Of a stretch of DNA of 60,554 bases, positions 13,879 through 23,105 are shown one piece after another (the first letter of the stretch is position 1; each line of letters starts with the position of its first letter). The translations under genes were made by a program, and so were the position numbers. Source of the DNA: an uncultured Collinsella sp. (GTDB taxonomy: Bacteria > Actinomycetota > Coriobacteriia > Coriobacteriales > Coriobacteriaceae); contig UQIK01000014.1 in NCBI GenBank assembly GCA_900541125.1, positions 1 through 60,554 on the forward strand, given 5' to 3'. The notes beneath the pieces are model-generated. The model was not told the origin of the DNA, ran no database searches, and saw nothing but the letters and a program-made list of their open reading frames with translations.

Positions 13879-15978
13879 ATGGCTAAGCCTAAGTACAAGC
13901 TTTCCGATACCCGTAACATCGGCATCATGGCCCACATCGATGCCGGTAAGACCACCACGACCGAGCGTATTCTTTACTACACCGGTAAGACCCACAAGAT
14001 CGGTGAGGTCCATGAGGGCGCTGCCACCATGGACTGGATGGTTCAGGAGCAGGAGCGCGGCGTAACCATTACCTCCGCTGCTACCACCTGCTTCTGGAAG
14101 AAGGACGGTACCGACTACCGCATCCAGATCATCGACACCCCGGGCCACGTTGACTTCACCGCCGAGGTCGAGCGCTGCCTGCGCGTCCTCGATGGCGCTG
14201 TCGCCGTCTTCGACGCCGTTGCCGGCGTTCAGCCCCAGTCTGAGACCGTTTGGCGTCAGGCTTCTACCTTCAACGTCCCCCGCATCGCCTTCATCAACAA
14301 GTATGACCGCGTGGGCGCTGACTTCTTCAACGCTATCGAGACCATGAAGGATCGTCTCGACGCCAACGCCGTGGCCGCTCAGGTCCCGATGGGCGCCGAG
14401 GACAACTTCTGGGGCGTCATCGACCTGGTCACCATGACTGCTTGGGACTTCAAGGCCGACGACAAGGGCATGACCTACCCCGAGCCGATGGACGAGATCC
14501 CGGCTGAGTTCGCTGACATCGCTGCCACCAAGCGCGAGGAGCTCCTCGACGCTGCTGCCAGCTTTGACGACGAGCTCATGGAGAAGATCCTCATGGAGGA
14601 GGACTTCACCGTCGAGGAGCTCAAGGCTGCTCTGCGCAAGGGCGTTCTGGCCAACGAGCTCAACCTCGTCTTCGTGGGCTCCGCCTACAAGAACAAGGGC
14701 GTTCAGGAGCTGCTCGACGCTGTCGTCGACTACCTGCCCAGCCCGCTCGACGTTGAGGCCGTCACCGGTACCGATCCGGACACCGGCGAGGAGATCGAGC
14801 GTCATCCTTCCTTCGACGAGCCCTTCTCTGGCCTGGTTTTCAAGATCATGACCGACCCGTTCGTCGGTAAGCTCACCTATGTCCGCGTTTACTCCGGCCG
14901 CGCCGAGTCCGGCTCCTACGTTGTTAACGCTTCCAACGGTCAGCGCGAGCGTCTCGGCCGCATCCTCGAGATGAACGCTGCCGAGCGTATCGACCGTGAC
15001 GACGCTGCCGCGGGCGACATCGTCGCTTGCGTCGGCTTCAAGAACTCCACCACCGGCGACACCCTGTGCGCTGAGGGCAAGGAGATCGTCCTCGAGAAGA
15101 TCGAGTTCGCTAAGCCCGTTATCGACGTTGCCATCGAGCCCAAGACCAAGGCCGAGCAGGACAAGATGTCCCTGGCTCTGACCAAGCTCGCCGAGGAGGA
15201 CCCGACCTTCCAGGTGTCCACCAACCACGAGACCGGCCAGACCATCATCGCCGGCATGGGCGAGCTGCACCTCGAGATCATCGTCGACCGTCTGCTCCGC
15301 GAGTTCAAGGTTGACGCTAACGTTGGTAAGCCCCAGGTTGCCTACCGCGAGACCGCTGGTCACGACGTCGAGAAGGCTGAGGGCAAGTTCGTCCGTCAGT
15401 CCGGCGGTCGCGGTCAGTACGGCCACGCCGTCATCAAGCTCGAGAAGATGGAGGAGGGCTTCGGCTACGAGTTCGTCAACGCTATCGTCGGCGGCGTCGT
15501 GCCCAAGGAGTACATCCCGTCCATCGACAAGGGCATCCAGGAGGCCCTGAACACCGGTGTTATCGCCGGCTTCCCGGTCCTCGACGTTAAGGTCACCCTG
15601 TTCGACGGTTCTTACCACGAGGTCGACTCCTCCGAGGCCGCCTTCAAGATCGCCGGTTCCATGGCTATCAAGGACGCCCTCAAGAAGTCCGATCCGCAGC
15701 TGCTCGAGCCGATCATGGCTGTTGAGGTCGAGACCCCCGAGCAGTACATGGGCGACGTTATGGGCAACCTCTCCGGTCGCCGCGGCAAGATTGAGGGTAT
15801 GGAGGATCGCAAGAACAGCAAGCTCATCCGTGCCAAGGTGCCGCTGGGCGAGATGTTCGGTTACGCTACCGACCTTCGCTCCCAGACCCAGGGCCGTGCA
15901 TCCTACACGATGCAGTTCGACTCTTATGAGCCCGCGCCCAAGTCCATCGTGGACGAGGTCATGAGCAAGAACGCCTAA
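13879..15978 (+). CDS. fusA: translation elongation factor G
   Basis: EF-G, the GTPase that drives translocation and, with RRF, ribosome recycling. 699 aa, normal length. GTP-binding motifs are in order: AHIDAGKTTTTERI (P-loop, about residues 15-28), RGVTI (switch I), DTPGHVDF (about 87-94) and NKYD (about 140). Note NKYD where NKMD is usual, a conservative change in the guanine-specificity loop. Domain IV appears as RQSGGRGQYGH. The gene normally precedes tuf, but tuf is absent and rpsJ follows after 60 bases. Confidence 0.98.
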   Translation: MAKPKYKLSDTRNIGIMAHIDAGKTTTTERILYYTGKTHKIGEVHEGAATMDWMVQEQERGVTITSAATTCFWKKDGTDYRIQIIDTPGHVDFTAEVERCLRVLDGAVAVFDAVAGVQPQSETVWRQASTFNVPRIAFINKYDRVGADFFNAIETMKDRLDANAVAAQVPMGAEDNFWGVIDLVTMTAWDFKADDKGMTYPEPMDEIPAEFADIAATKREELLDAAASFDDELMEKILMEEDFTVEELKAALRKGVLANELNLVFVGSAYKNKGVQELLDAVVDYLPSPLDVEAVTGTDPDTGEEIERHPSFDEPFSGLVFKIMTDPFVGKLTYVRVYSGRAESGSYVVNASNGQRERLGRILEMNAAERIDRDDAAAGDIVACVGFKNSTTGDTLCAEGKEIVLEKIEFAKPVIDVAIEPKTKAEQDKMSLALTKLAEEDPTFQVSTNHETGQTIIAGMGELHLEIIVDRLLREFKVDANVGKPQVAYRETAGHDVEKAEGKFVRQSGGRGQYGHAVIKLEKMEEGFGYEFVNAIVGGVVPKEYIPSIDKGIQEALNTGVIAGFPVLDVKVTLFDGSYHEVDSSEAAFKIAGSMAIKDALKKSDPQLLEPIMAVEVETPEQYMGDVMGNLSGRRGKIEGMEDRKNSKLIRAKVPLGEMFGYATDLRSQTQGRASYTMQFDSYEPAPKSIVDEVMSKNA

Positions 15979-16038
15979 GTTCGAGCTCCCTGTTACGTAA
16001 TCCGCGAGAACATCTCTCGCACTCTTTGGAGGTTTAAG

Positions 16039-16347
16039 TTGGCTACCCAGAAGATCCGCATTCGCCTCAAGGGCTATGATCACGAGGTCGTCGATCAGTC
16101 CGCGAAGCTCATCGTCGAGACCGCTCAGAAGACCGGCGCTCGCGTTTCCGGTCCTGTCCCCCTGCCCACCGAGCGCAACCTGTACACGGTTATCCGCTCG
16201 CCGCACGTGAACAAGGACTCCCGTGAGCAGTTTGAGATGCGCACTCACAAGCGCCTCATCGACATCCTCGACCCCACCTCGGGCACCGTTGATTCGCTCA
16301 TGCGTCTCGACCTCCCCGCTGGCGTCGACATCGACATCAAGCTCTAA
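16039..16347 (+). CDS. rpsJ: 30S ribosomal protein S10
   Basis: uS10, small-subunit head protein and, with NusB, transcription antitermination factor. 102 aa, normal. TTG start after TTGGAGG; the sequence MATQKIRIRLKGYDHEVVDQ and the NusE-type SREQFEMRTHKRLIDI are diagnostic. It usually opens the S10 operon directly before rplC. Here it is the last gene of the str operon and is separated from rplC by nearly 14 kb. It ends in a terminator. Confidence 0.98.
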   Translation: MATQKIRIRLKGYDHEVVDQSAKLIVETAQKTGARVSGPVPLPTERNLYTVIRSPHVNKDSREQFEMRTHKRLIDILDPTSGTVDSLMRLDLPAGVDIDIKL

Positions 16348-16369
16348 GCGATATCGCTCATAGCTTACA

Positions 16370-16408
16370 GGGCCCCGCTGCCATGTTGGTAGCGGGGCCC
16401 TTTTGTTT
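16370..16408 (+). terminator. terminator after rpsJ
   Basis: GGGCCCCGCT (16370-16379) pairs with AGCGGGGCCC (16391-16400), followed by TTTTGTTTT. It physically ends the str operon at rpsJ. Confidence 0.92.
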
Positions 16409-16462
16409 TGAATGGTGGTTTGGACTGCCGGGCAATGCTGCCGAGTAGGTGGCTGCGGCGCC

Positions 16463-17239
16463 CTATTCACTCAAGGGGCGCAGCGATGCCTCCTCAAAAT
16501 GGAAGGATTGTAAGTCGTCTTCCGTTTCGATACACGCGCGACCAAAGGCATCGACCGTTTGAAAGATGCCTCGCGCCAGCTCGTCTCCAGCGGGGGAGCG
16601 GGCGATAACGTGCTCCCCAATCCAATTGAGGTGTGCGACATATTCGTCGTGGACGGGCGCGAGCGGTCCGGCGTTTTCTTCCATGGCATTGAGCGGATTC
16701 GCCCACGTGTCTACGGCGTTTACGACGGTGTGATAGACCTCTTTGAGTAACACATCGACGGCGGGAACGTTCTCGTTGAGATCCGAGAGACCGATTGCCG
16801 GCAGGCCGCCATCGGGAACCTCCGAGGGCACATAGTTCACATTGACGCCAATGCCGCAGACGGCGAAAGGTTTGCCTTCGTTATCGCGTGCGGCCTCGAC
16901 CAGAATGCCGCCGAGCTTGCGTCCTCGCGCAACCAGATCGTTGGGCCATTTGAGGCCAATCTCGTTTGCAAGACCCTGCTTTTCGAGTGCCTCGAGCACC
17001 GCTAGACCGCTGACGGCGGCAAGACCAGAGTACTTTGCAGGATTAACACATGGACGCAGGACAATCGAAAGCAATAGGTTGCCGGCGGTTGAATCCCATT
17101 TGTGGCCGCGCCGGCCGCGTCCTGCTGTCTGAGCCCGGGCGGCAAGTCCTGTGCCGTGCGGCGCACCCTGTTTTCCTGCTTCGAGCAGGTCATCGTTGGT
17201 CGATCCGGTTACGTCGACTATCGTTAATTTGGCATCCAT
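16463..17239 (-). CDS. birA: biotin--[acetyl-CoA-carboxylase] ligase
   Basis: Attaches biotin via biotinyl-AMP to the lysine of biotin carrier proteins. 258 aa from the ATG at 17239, which follows AAGGAGGT; an upstream in-frame start at 17320 has no such signal. Motifs: GSTNDD near the N terminus, the ATP/biotin loop GRGRRGHKW (about residues 42-50) and KWPNDL, then GGILVEA. There is no N-terminal DNA-binding domain, so it is a monofunctional (group I) ligase and not a repressor. It is divergent from the fab operon, which encodes its likely substrate AccB. Confidence 0.9.
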   Translation of the reverse strand: MDAKLTIVDVTGSTNDDLLEAGKQGAPHGTGLAARAQTAGRGRRGHKWDSTAGNLLLSIVLRPCVNPAKYSGLAAVSGLAVLEALEKQGLANEIGLKWPNDLVARGRKLGGILVEAARDNEGKPFAVCGIGVNVNYVPSEVPDGGLPAIGLSDLNENVPAVDVLLKEVYHTVVNAVDTWANPLNAMEENAGPLAPVHDEYVAHLNWIGEHVIARSPAGDELARGIFQTVDAFGRACIETEDDLQSFHFEEASLRPLSE

Positions 17240-17332
17240 AACGGCTGCTACCTCCTTAATGGATAAGTGAATAACGCAATGGTTTCGAGAGACAGACACA
17301 ATGTGAAGCCTTTGTCGCATTTGGACAATTTA

Positions 17333-17352
17333 ATGTTAACACGTCAACAACG
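17333..17352. promoter_or_regulatory. operator-like repeat 1 upstream of fabH
   Basis: This 20-base site reads ATGTTAACAC then GTCAACAACG and matches the site at 17381-17400 in 19 of 20 positions. Half-sites GTTAAC and GTCAAC form an imperfect inverted repeat, as expected for a dimeric repressor. It lies between divergent birA and fabH, about 80 bases before the fabH start. Confidence 0.55.
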
Positions 17353-17380
17353 ACTGAAATGCGCTATCCTCTCTTGGTCG

Positions 17381-17400
17381 ATGTAAACACGTCAACAACG
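17381..17400. promoter_or_regulatory. operator-like repeat 2 upstream of fabH
   Basis: Second copy, ATGTAAACAC then GTCAACAACG, exactly 48 bases after the first and directly before the fabH ribosome site. A TATCCT hexamer (17365-17370), identical to the rpsL -10 hexamer, lies between the two sites, so they may bracket a promoter whose -35 I could not place. Confidence 0.55.
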
Positions 17401-17415
17401 CAAAGGAGGTTAGTG

Positions 17416-18375
17416 ATGGGTTTCACGATTCTTGGAACAGGCTCGGCGCTTCCTGAGCGCAGCGTTTCCAATGACGAGCTGTCCGAGTTCCTCGATACCT
17501 CGGATGAGTGGATTTTTACCCGCACCGGTATCAAGAGCCGCCACGTCTGCACCACCGAGTCACTTGACGACCTTGCCGTAGCGGCGAGCGAGCAGGCACT
17601 CCAGGTGTCCGGAATCGACGCGAGCCAGCTGGACCTGATTGTCTGCTCGACGACGACGGGCGACCACCTTGTTCCCGCCGAGGCGTGTGCCGTTGCAGAG
17701 CGACTGGGCGCGACGTGTCCTGCCTTCGATGTCTCGGCGGCCTGCGCCGGCTTCGTGTTTGCGCTCGATGTCGCCGAGGGCTATATCGCCCGCGGCCGTG
17801 CCGAGCGCGTGCTTGTCGTTGCTGCCGAGCAGATGACGCGCGCGCTCGACTGGACCGACCGCGCCACCTGCGTGCTCTTTGGCGATGGGACAGGCGCCGC
17901 AGTGATTGGAGCCGGGGGAGACAACCCACTTGCCGTTGAGCTTTCGACGGCACCCGACGTCGAGACGTTGCGCGTACCCGGTCTGGTCGGCACCTCGCCG
18001 TTTAAGGCCTCTGCAGATAGCGAGAACGTGCTGTCCATGAATGGCCGCCGCGTGTTCAAGTTCGGCGTCAACGCCATCTGCGACACGGTCCATAAGCTTG
18101 CGAGCGATGCGGGCATTTCGGTCGAAGACATCGACCATTTTGTATTCCATCAGGCTAACGAACGAATCCTGAGTCAGGCGGTCAAGCGCCTCGGCGTGCC
18201 AGACGAGCGCGTGGTTCGAACGCTGCGCGAGACCGGCAACATTTCGAGCGCTTGCATTCCCTTTGCGCTTGATCGGCTGGCACGCACCGACGCACTGAAA
18301 GCGGGCGACACCATTGCCCTCGTTGGATTTGGCGCCGGTTTGGATATAGGTGGCTATCTGCTTCGTTGGAAGTAG
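17416..18375 (+). CDS. fabH: 3-oxoacyl-ACP synthase III
   Basis: Condenses an acyl-CoA primer with malonyl-ACP to start fatty-acid synthesis. 319 aa from ATG 17416, six bases after AAAGGAGG. The catalytic triad is visible: Cys110 in SAACAGFVF, His245 in FHQANERI and Asn275 in ETGNISSA. First gene of a nine-gene, same-strand fatty-acid operon that follows with short gaps. Two near-identical operator-like sites precede it, suggesting that this gene is the regulated entry point of the operon. No FapR- or FabT-type regulator gene lies next to it in the window. Confidence 0.96.
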   Translation: MGFTILGTGSALPERSVSNDELSEFLDTSDEWIFTRTGIKSRHVCTTESLDDLAVAASEQALQVSGIDASQLDLIVCSTTTGDHLVPAEACAVAERLGATCPAFDVSAACAGFVFALDVAEGYIARGRAERVLVVAAEQMTRALDWTDRATCVLFGDGTGAAVIGAGGDNPLAVELSTAPDVETLRVPGLVGTSPFKASADSENVLSMNGRRVFKFGVNAICDTVHKLASDAGISVEDIDHFVFHQANERILSQAVKRLGVPDERVVRTLRETGNISSACIPFALDRLARTDALKAGDTIALVGFGAGLDIGGYLLRWK

Positions 18376-18427
18376 TCGCACATAGGAAATAAAAACGCCC
18401 CTAGGGCACAAACAAAGGAGAACTACC

Positions 18428-18664
18428 ATGGCAGATCAGAAGACCTTCGAGCGCGTTTGCGACGTTATCCGCGAGACCGCTGGCCTTGACGACGTCGAGA
18501 TGAAGCCCGAGTCCACGCTCGAGGAGATTGGCCTCGACAGTCTGGGTACCGTCGAGATCCTCGTCGCCGTCGAGGATGAGTTTGGCATCCAGCTCGATAC
18601 CGAGGAGAACCCCAAGACGGTCGGCGAGTTCGCCGATACGGTCGAGGCGGCATTGGAGAAGTAG
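18428..18664 (+). CDS. acpP: acyl carrier protein
   Basis: 78-aa acidic carrier; Ser38 in the LDSLG motif receives the 4'-phosphopantetheine arm on which acyl chains are built. Helix pattern and length are standard. Ribosome site AAAGGAG before ATG. Located between fabH and fabK, so it is co-expressed with its enzymes. Confidence 0.96.
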   Translation: MADQKTFERVCDVIRETAGLDDVEMKPESTLEEIGLDSLGTVEILVAVEDEFGIQLDTEENPKTVGEFADTVEAALEK

Positions 18665-18666
18665 AG

Positions 18667-19611
18667 ATGCTCAAGACTCCTCTCTGCGATCTGCTCGGCA
18701 TCGAAAAACCCGTGTTCCAAGGCGGTATGGCCTGGATTGCCGACGCCTCGTTGGCGTCCGCAGTGTCAGAGGCGGGCGGCTTGGGGATTATCGCAGCCAT
18801 GAATGCCGACGCCAACTGGCTGCGCGACCAGATTCACGAGCTACGCGCCAGGACGGATAAGCCCTTTGGCGTCAACGTCATGCTCATGAGCCCGTTTGCC
18901 GACGAGGTCGCGCAGGTCGTGATTGACGAGCGAGTGCCGGTCGTCGTGACGGGTGCCGGCAATCCCACCAAGTACATGAAGGCGTGGAACGAGGCGGGCA
19001 TCAAGGTCATCCCGGTCGTTGCCTCGGTGGCGCTGGCGCGCCTCGTGGCGCGTCGTGGAGCCACGGCGGTTGTTGCCGAGGGCACCGAATCGGGCGGCCA
19101 TATTGGCGAGACGTCGACGATGGCGCTCGTTCCGCAGGTTGTCGACGCGGTCGATATCCCCGTTGTGGCAGCCGGCGGTATCGCGGATGGCCGCGGGGTG
19201 GCGGCCGCCTTTATGCTTGGCGCCGCTGGCGTCCAAGTGGGCACGCGTTTTCTCGTTGCCGATGAGTGTACCGTCTCCGAGCAATACAAAGAGCTGGTGC
19301 TCAAGGCGGGAGACACCTCGACGCGCGCGACTGGCCGTTCGACGGGACATCCGGTGCGTGCGCTCAAGAGCCCCTTCACCAATGCCTACGCCAAAAGTGA
19401 GGCGGCGGGCGCAAGTGCCGAGGAGCTTGGGGCCATGGGCACAGGTGCGCTTCGCAAGGCCGCCAAGGACGGTAATTACGAAGAGGGTTCGTATTTGTGC
19501 GGACAGATTGCCGGCATGGTTAGCGAGCGCCAGAGTGCGTGCGAAATCGTCGACGACCTGGTAGATGGCGCCGAGCACGTCCTGAAGGGTGCGTGCGCAT
19601 GGGTAGCGTAG
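18667..19611 (+). CDS. fabK: enoyl-ACP reductase II (FMN-dependent)
   Basis: Reduces trans-2-enoyl-ACP in the last step of each elongation cycle. The 314-aa sequence is an FMN TIM-barrel of the 2-nitropropane dioxygenase type: FQGGMAWIA near residue 18, GVNVMLM, VVTGAGNPTKY, EGTESGGHIGE (about 140-150) and GGIADGRG. This distinguishes FabK from FabI (a short-chain reductase), and FabK enzymes are insensitive to triclosan. No fabI is seen in the window. It starts 2 bases after acpP and overlaps fabD by 13 bases. Confidence 0.94.
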   Translation: MLKTPLCDLLGIEKPVFQGGMAWIADASLASAVSEAGGLGIIAAMNADANWLRDQIHELRARTDKPFGVNVMLMSPFADEVAQVVIDERVPVVVTGAGNPTKYMKAWNEAGIKVIPVVASVALARLVARRGATAVVAEGTESGGHIGETSTMALVPQVVDAVDIPVVAAGGIADGRGVAAAFMLGAAGVQVGTRFLVADECTVSEQYKELVLKAGDTSTRATGRSTGHPVRALKSPFTNAYAKSEAAGASAEELGAMGTGALRKAAKDGNYEEGSYLCGQIAGMVSERQSACEIVDDLVDGAEHVLKGACAWVA

Positions 19612-20525
19612 CGTTTCTGTTTGCCGGCCAGGGCGCCCAGCACCCCGCGATGGGCGTCGACCTGATCAAGGCATCGCCGGCGGCCGCCGAGGTGTTCGCC
19701 ATTGCCGACGAGGTGCGCCCGGGGACCAGCGAGCAGTGCCGGAGCGCCTCGAAGGAGGAGCTCTCGCAGACCGAGAACACGCAGCCGTGCGTGTTCGTTC
19801 ACGACCTGGCGGCGGCTACCGCCCTGCGTGAGCGCGGCGTGGTACCTGCCGCCTGTGCGGGTTTTTCGCTGGGCGAGGTCGCCGCGCTCACCTTTGCGGG
19901 GGCATTCGATACGCGAGCGGGCTTTGAGCTCGTGTGCGAGCGAGCGGCGCTGATGGCCACGGCTGCCGAGCGCCATCCGGGCGGCATGCGCGCCGTCATC
20001 AAGCTCGATGCGGCGCAAGTTGAGGGCCTGGCAAAACAGGCAGGCGAGGACTGCTGGCCGGTCAACTACAACAGCCCCCAGCAGACGGTTGTGGCCGGAG
20101 CGCCCGATGCGTTGCAGACCCTCGACGTCCTGGTAAAAGAGGCTGGCGGCCGCGCCATGAAGGTCGCGGTGTCGGGTGCATTCCATAGCCCCTATATGGC
20201 CGAGGCGACTGAGGGGCTGGCGACGTATATCCAAGCCGGGCACGCCCCGTCCCCTTTGCTGATTCCGGTCATGGCAAATATGACGGCGACGCCCTATCCG
20301 GCGGACCCGCGAGGGGCATCGGATGTCCTGGCCAACCAGGTGAGCCATGCCGTTCGCTGGGTCGACACGCTGCATACTCTGCAGGATCAGGGCATCGACA
20401 CGTTTATTGAGGTCGGCCCCGGCAAAACGCTGTCGGGCCTGGTCAAGCGTGCGCTGAGCGACGTTCGCGTGTATTCGTGCGAAACGGCCGAGCAGGTCGC
20501 AGCTATTGCCGACGAGCTCGCATAG
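19599..20525 (+). CDS. fabD: malonyl-CoA:ACP transacylase
   Basis: Moves malonyl from CoA to ACP, supplying FabH and FabF. 308 aa from ATG 19599, which lies within the last codons of fabK, implying translational coupling; a longer frame from 19539 would run far inside fabK. Motifs GQGAQ (10-14), nucleophile Ser90 in GFSLGE and His near residue 199 in SGAFHSPYM mark the acyltransferase active site. Confidence 0.95.
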   Translation: MGSVAFLFAGQGAQHPAMGVDLIKASPAAAEVFAIADEVRPGTSEQCRSASKEELSQTENTQPCVFVHDLAAATALRERGVVPAACAGFSLGEVAALTFAGAFDTRAGFELVCERAALMATAAERHPGGMRAVIKLDAAQVEGLAKQAGEDCWPVNYNSPQQTVVAGAPDALQTLDVLVKEAGGRAMKVAVSGAFHSPYMAEATEGLATYIQAGHAPSPLLIPVMANMTATPYPADPRGASDVLANQVSHAVRWVDTLHTLQDQGIDTFIEVGPGKTLSGLVKRALSDVRVYSCETAEQVAAIADELA

Positions 20526-20555
20526 TCCACAGGGCTGTAACCCGAAAGGAATGAC

Positions 20556-21329
20556 ATGGGCAACTTGAACAACGGCGCGCTCGAGCGCAACGACTCACGT
20601 CGCGTGGCACTGGTCACGGGCGGCTCGCGGGGTATCGGCCGCGCTTGCGCTGTCGGTCTGGCGGAGGACGGCTTTGATATCGCCGTCGTCTATGCCGGTA
20701 GCGTCGATGCAGCGCGCGAGACGTGCGAAGCCTGCGAGGCGTCTGGCGCTACGGCACACGCATATCAATGCGACGTGGCCGATCCCGCTGCCGTCAACGC
20801 GTGCGTGGAAACGGTCCTCAACGACTTTGGCTCCATTTGGGCGCTCGTCAACAACGCCGGCATCACGCGCGACGGCCTGCTCATGCGTATGGGTGACGAT
20901 GCCTTCGACCGCGTGCTCGATGTCAATCTCAAGGGAACATTCAATATGACGCGTGCGCTCACCAAGACCTTTATGCGCCAGCGCGGCGGCTGTGTCGTCA
21001 ACATGAGCTCGGTCGTGGGCCTGATGGGCAATGCCGGGCAAGCCAACTACGCTGCCTCCAAGGCGGGCGTGATCGGCCTGACCAAGGCGGTGGCGCGCGA
21101 GCTTGCGCCCCGCGGCGTACGAGTGAACGCAGTTGCCCCCGGGTTTGTCGAGACGGATATGACGGCAAAGCTCTCGGAGAAGGTTCGCGCGGCAACCGAG
21201 GAGCAGATTCCCCTAAAGCGCATGGCGCGCCCCGAGGAAGTGGCCGGCGTGGTGCGCTTTTTGGCGAGCGATGCGGCTGCCTACATTACGGGCGAGGTCG
21301 TACGCGTTGACGGCGGAATGGCGATGTAG
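20556..21329 (+). CDS. fabG: 3-oxoacyl-ACP reductase
   Basis: NADPH-dependent short-chain dehydrogenase that reduces 3-oxoacyl-ACP. 257 aa. Cofactor motif TGGSRGIGRA near residue 21, NNAGITRDGLLMRM, catalytic Ser in NMSSVVG and Tyr/Lys in YAASKAG, then the FabG signature PGFVETDMT. It has a ten-residue N-terminal extension compared with E. coli FabG. Ribosome site GAAAGGA before ATG 20556. Fourth enzyme gene of the operon. Confidence 0.95.
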   Translation: MGNLNNGALERNDSRRVALVTGGSRGIGRACAVGLAEDGFDIAVVYAGSVDAARETCEACEASGATAHAYQCDVADPAAVNACVETVLNDFGSIWALVNNAGITRDGLLMRMGDDAFDRVLDVNLKGTFNMTRALTKTFMRQRGGCVVNMSSVVGLMGNAGQANYAASKAGVIGLTKAVARELAPRGVRVNAVAPGFVETDMTAKLSEKVRAATEEQIPLKRMARPEEVAGVVRFLASDAAAYITGEVVRVDGGMAM

Positions 21330-21368
21330 AAACCAGGGCCTAAGAACGGCTTGGATGAGGAGACCATG

Positions 21369-22616
21369 ATGGAACAGAGAGTTGCAATCACCGGCATCGG
21401 TGCCGTATCGCCGCTCGGCAACACCGCGCTTGCCACCTGGGCAGCCATGTGCGCCGGCACGTGCGGCATCGGCCCGATCACGCACTTCGATACCGATGCG
21501 TTTGCCGTTAAGGTGGCGGCCGAGGTCAAGGGCTTTGACGGCAACGAGTACTTTGGCAAGCGTGACGCCAAACACCTGGACCCCTGCGTTCAGTTTGCGA
21601 TGGCGGCTTCGGACGAGGCCATGCACGATGCGGGCTTTGATGTCGAAGGCGCCGTCGATCGCGAGCGCCTGGGCGTCTACGTGGGCTCGGGCGTGGGCGG
21701 CATGCAGACACTTGTCGACAACGTCCATACAATTGCCGACCGTGGGCCCCGCCGCGCATCGCCCTATATGATCGCGATGATGATCCCCAACATGGCATCG
21801 GGCAATATCGCAATCCGCCACAAGGCAAAGGGTCCGACCCTGCCCGTGGTGACCGCGTGCGCGACCTCGGCCCATGCAGTGGGCGAGGCGTTCCGCGCCA
21901 TCAAGCACGGCTATGCCGACGCGATCCTCGCGGGCGGCGCCGAGGCGGCCATTATCCCCGATGCCGTTGCAGGCTTTACGTCCTGCCGTGCATTGACCAC
22001 CAACCCCGATCCCGCGACGGCTTGCCGCCCGTTCGATGCAGACCGCGACGGCTTTGTGATGGGCGAGGGTGCCTGCGTGCTGGTGCTCGAGAGCATGGAA
22101 CATGCGCAGGCGCGCGGTGCGCACATTTATGCCGAGGTCGTGGGCTACGGCAACACCGATGATGCCTATCACATCACGAGCCCCGATCCCGAGGCTGCCG
22201 GCATTGCCCGTGCGATATCGCTGGCGGTGGCCGAGGGAGACGTCAAGCCTTCCGAGGGTCTCTACATCAATGCCCACGGCACCTCGACCAAGCTCAACGA
22301 TTCGTCCGAGACGGCGGGCATTAAGCGTGCGCTCGGCGAGGACGCGGCACGAGCCGCGCACGTCTCGTCGACCAAGTCGATGACCGGCCACATGATCGGT
22401 GCCACGGGCGCCATCGAGGTCATGGCCTGCGCCATGGCGCTCGAGCAGGGCGTGGTGCCGCCGACCATTAACTACCACACACCCGATTCCGCCTGCGATC
22501 TTGACTACACGCCCAATCGCGCGGTTCGCGCCGACCTTACCTGGGCGCTTTCGACCAACCTGGGCTTTGGCGGGCACAACGCCGCCATCGCGCTGCGTAG
22601 ATATACGAGGAGCTAG
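21369..22616 (+). CDS. fabF: 3-oxoacyl-ACP synthase II
   Basis: Elongating condensing enzyme. 415 aa. Catalytic Cys164 in VVTACATSAH, with His residues in NAHGTSTKLND and STKSMTGHMIGATGA, completes the Cys-His-His triad of KAS II. Two adjacent ATGs (21366, 21369) are possible; 21369 is better spaced from GGATGAGGAG and gives MEQRVAITGIG. It ends four bases before accB, so the condensing and carboxylase genes are on one transcript. Confidence 0.95.
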   Translation: MEQRVAITGIGAVSPLGNTALATWAAMCAGTCGIGPITHFDTDAFAVKVAAEVKGFDGNEYFGKRDAKHLDPCVQFAMAASDEAMHDAGFDVEGAVDRERLGVYVGSGVGGMQTLVDNVHTIADRGPRRASPYMIAMMIPNMASGNIAIRHKAKGPTLPVVTACATSAHAVGEAFRAIKHGYADAILAGGAEAAIIPDAVAGFTSCRALTTNPDPATACRPFDADRDGFVMGEGACVLVLESMEHAQARGAHIYAEVVGYGNTDDAYHITSPDPEAAGIARAISLAVAEGDVKPSEGLYINAHGTSTKLNDSSETAGIKRALGEDAARAAHVSSTKSMTGHMIGATGAIEVMACAMALEQGVVPPTINYHTPDSACDLDYTPNRAVRADLTWALSTNLGFGGHNAAIALRRYTRS

Positions 22617-22619
22617 AGC

Positions 22620-23096
22620 ATGGATTCCAAAAGACTTGCCGAGATAGCCGATGTTATGGAGGACCGCGGCCTCACACGCGTACGCGTTGAGGAGCCCGAT
22701 GGCACCGCGGTCGAACTCGAGCGCGCGAGCGCCGCGCAGCCGGTTGCCGTGCCCATGCCTATGCCGGGTGCCGTGACTGCTCCGGCGGTGGCCCCCGTCG
22801 CCATGCCTGCCGCCGCACCAGAGCCCGCCGCGCAGGCGCCTGTTGCCGCACCGGAGCCCAAGGGCACCGAGGTGACCGCTCCCATGGTCGGCGTCTTCTA
22901 TGCTGCCCCGGCGCCGGGTGACGAGCCGTTTGTGCACGTGGGCTCCAAGGTCAAGGCCGGCGAGACCCTCTGCATCATCGAGGCCATGAAGGTTCTCAAC
23001 GAGGTGACGGCCGAGGCAGACGGCGAGGTGCTCGAGATCTGCGTGGCCGACGGCGACCTCGTGGAGTTTGGCAGCTGCCTCATGAGGATCGGATAG
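22620..23096 (+). CDS. accB: biotin carboxyl carrier protein of acetyl-CoA carboxylase
   Basis: 158 aa. An N-terminal helix region (1-38) is joined by a Pro/Ala linker (about 39-80) to the biotinyl domain; Lys124 in EAMKVLNEV is the biotin site. Substrate of AccC here and of the biotin ligase encoded divergently upstream of fabH. ATG lies 4 bases after the fabF stop. Confidence 0.96.
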   Translation: MDSKRLAEIADVMEDRGLTRVRVEEPDGTAVELERASAAQPVAVPMPMPGAVTAPAVAPVAMPAAAPEPAAQAPVAAPEPKGTEVTAPMVGVFYAAPAPGDEPFVHVGSKVKAGETLCIIEAMKVLNEVTAEADGEVLEICVADGDLVEFGSCLMRIG

Positions 23097-23105
23097 GTGA
23101 TATCC

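Noticed and set aside
16463..17239. BirA as the repressor acting on the fabH operators
   Set aside because: The protein starts right at the ligase domain and has no helix-turn-helix, so it cannot be the bifunctional repressor type.
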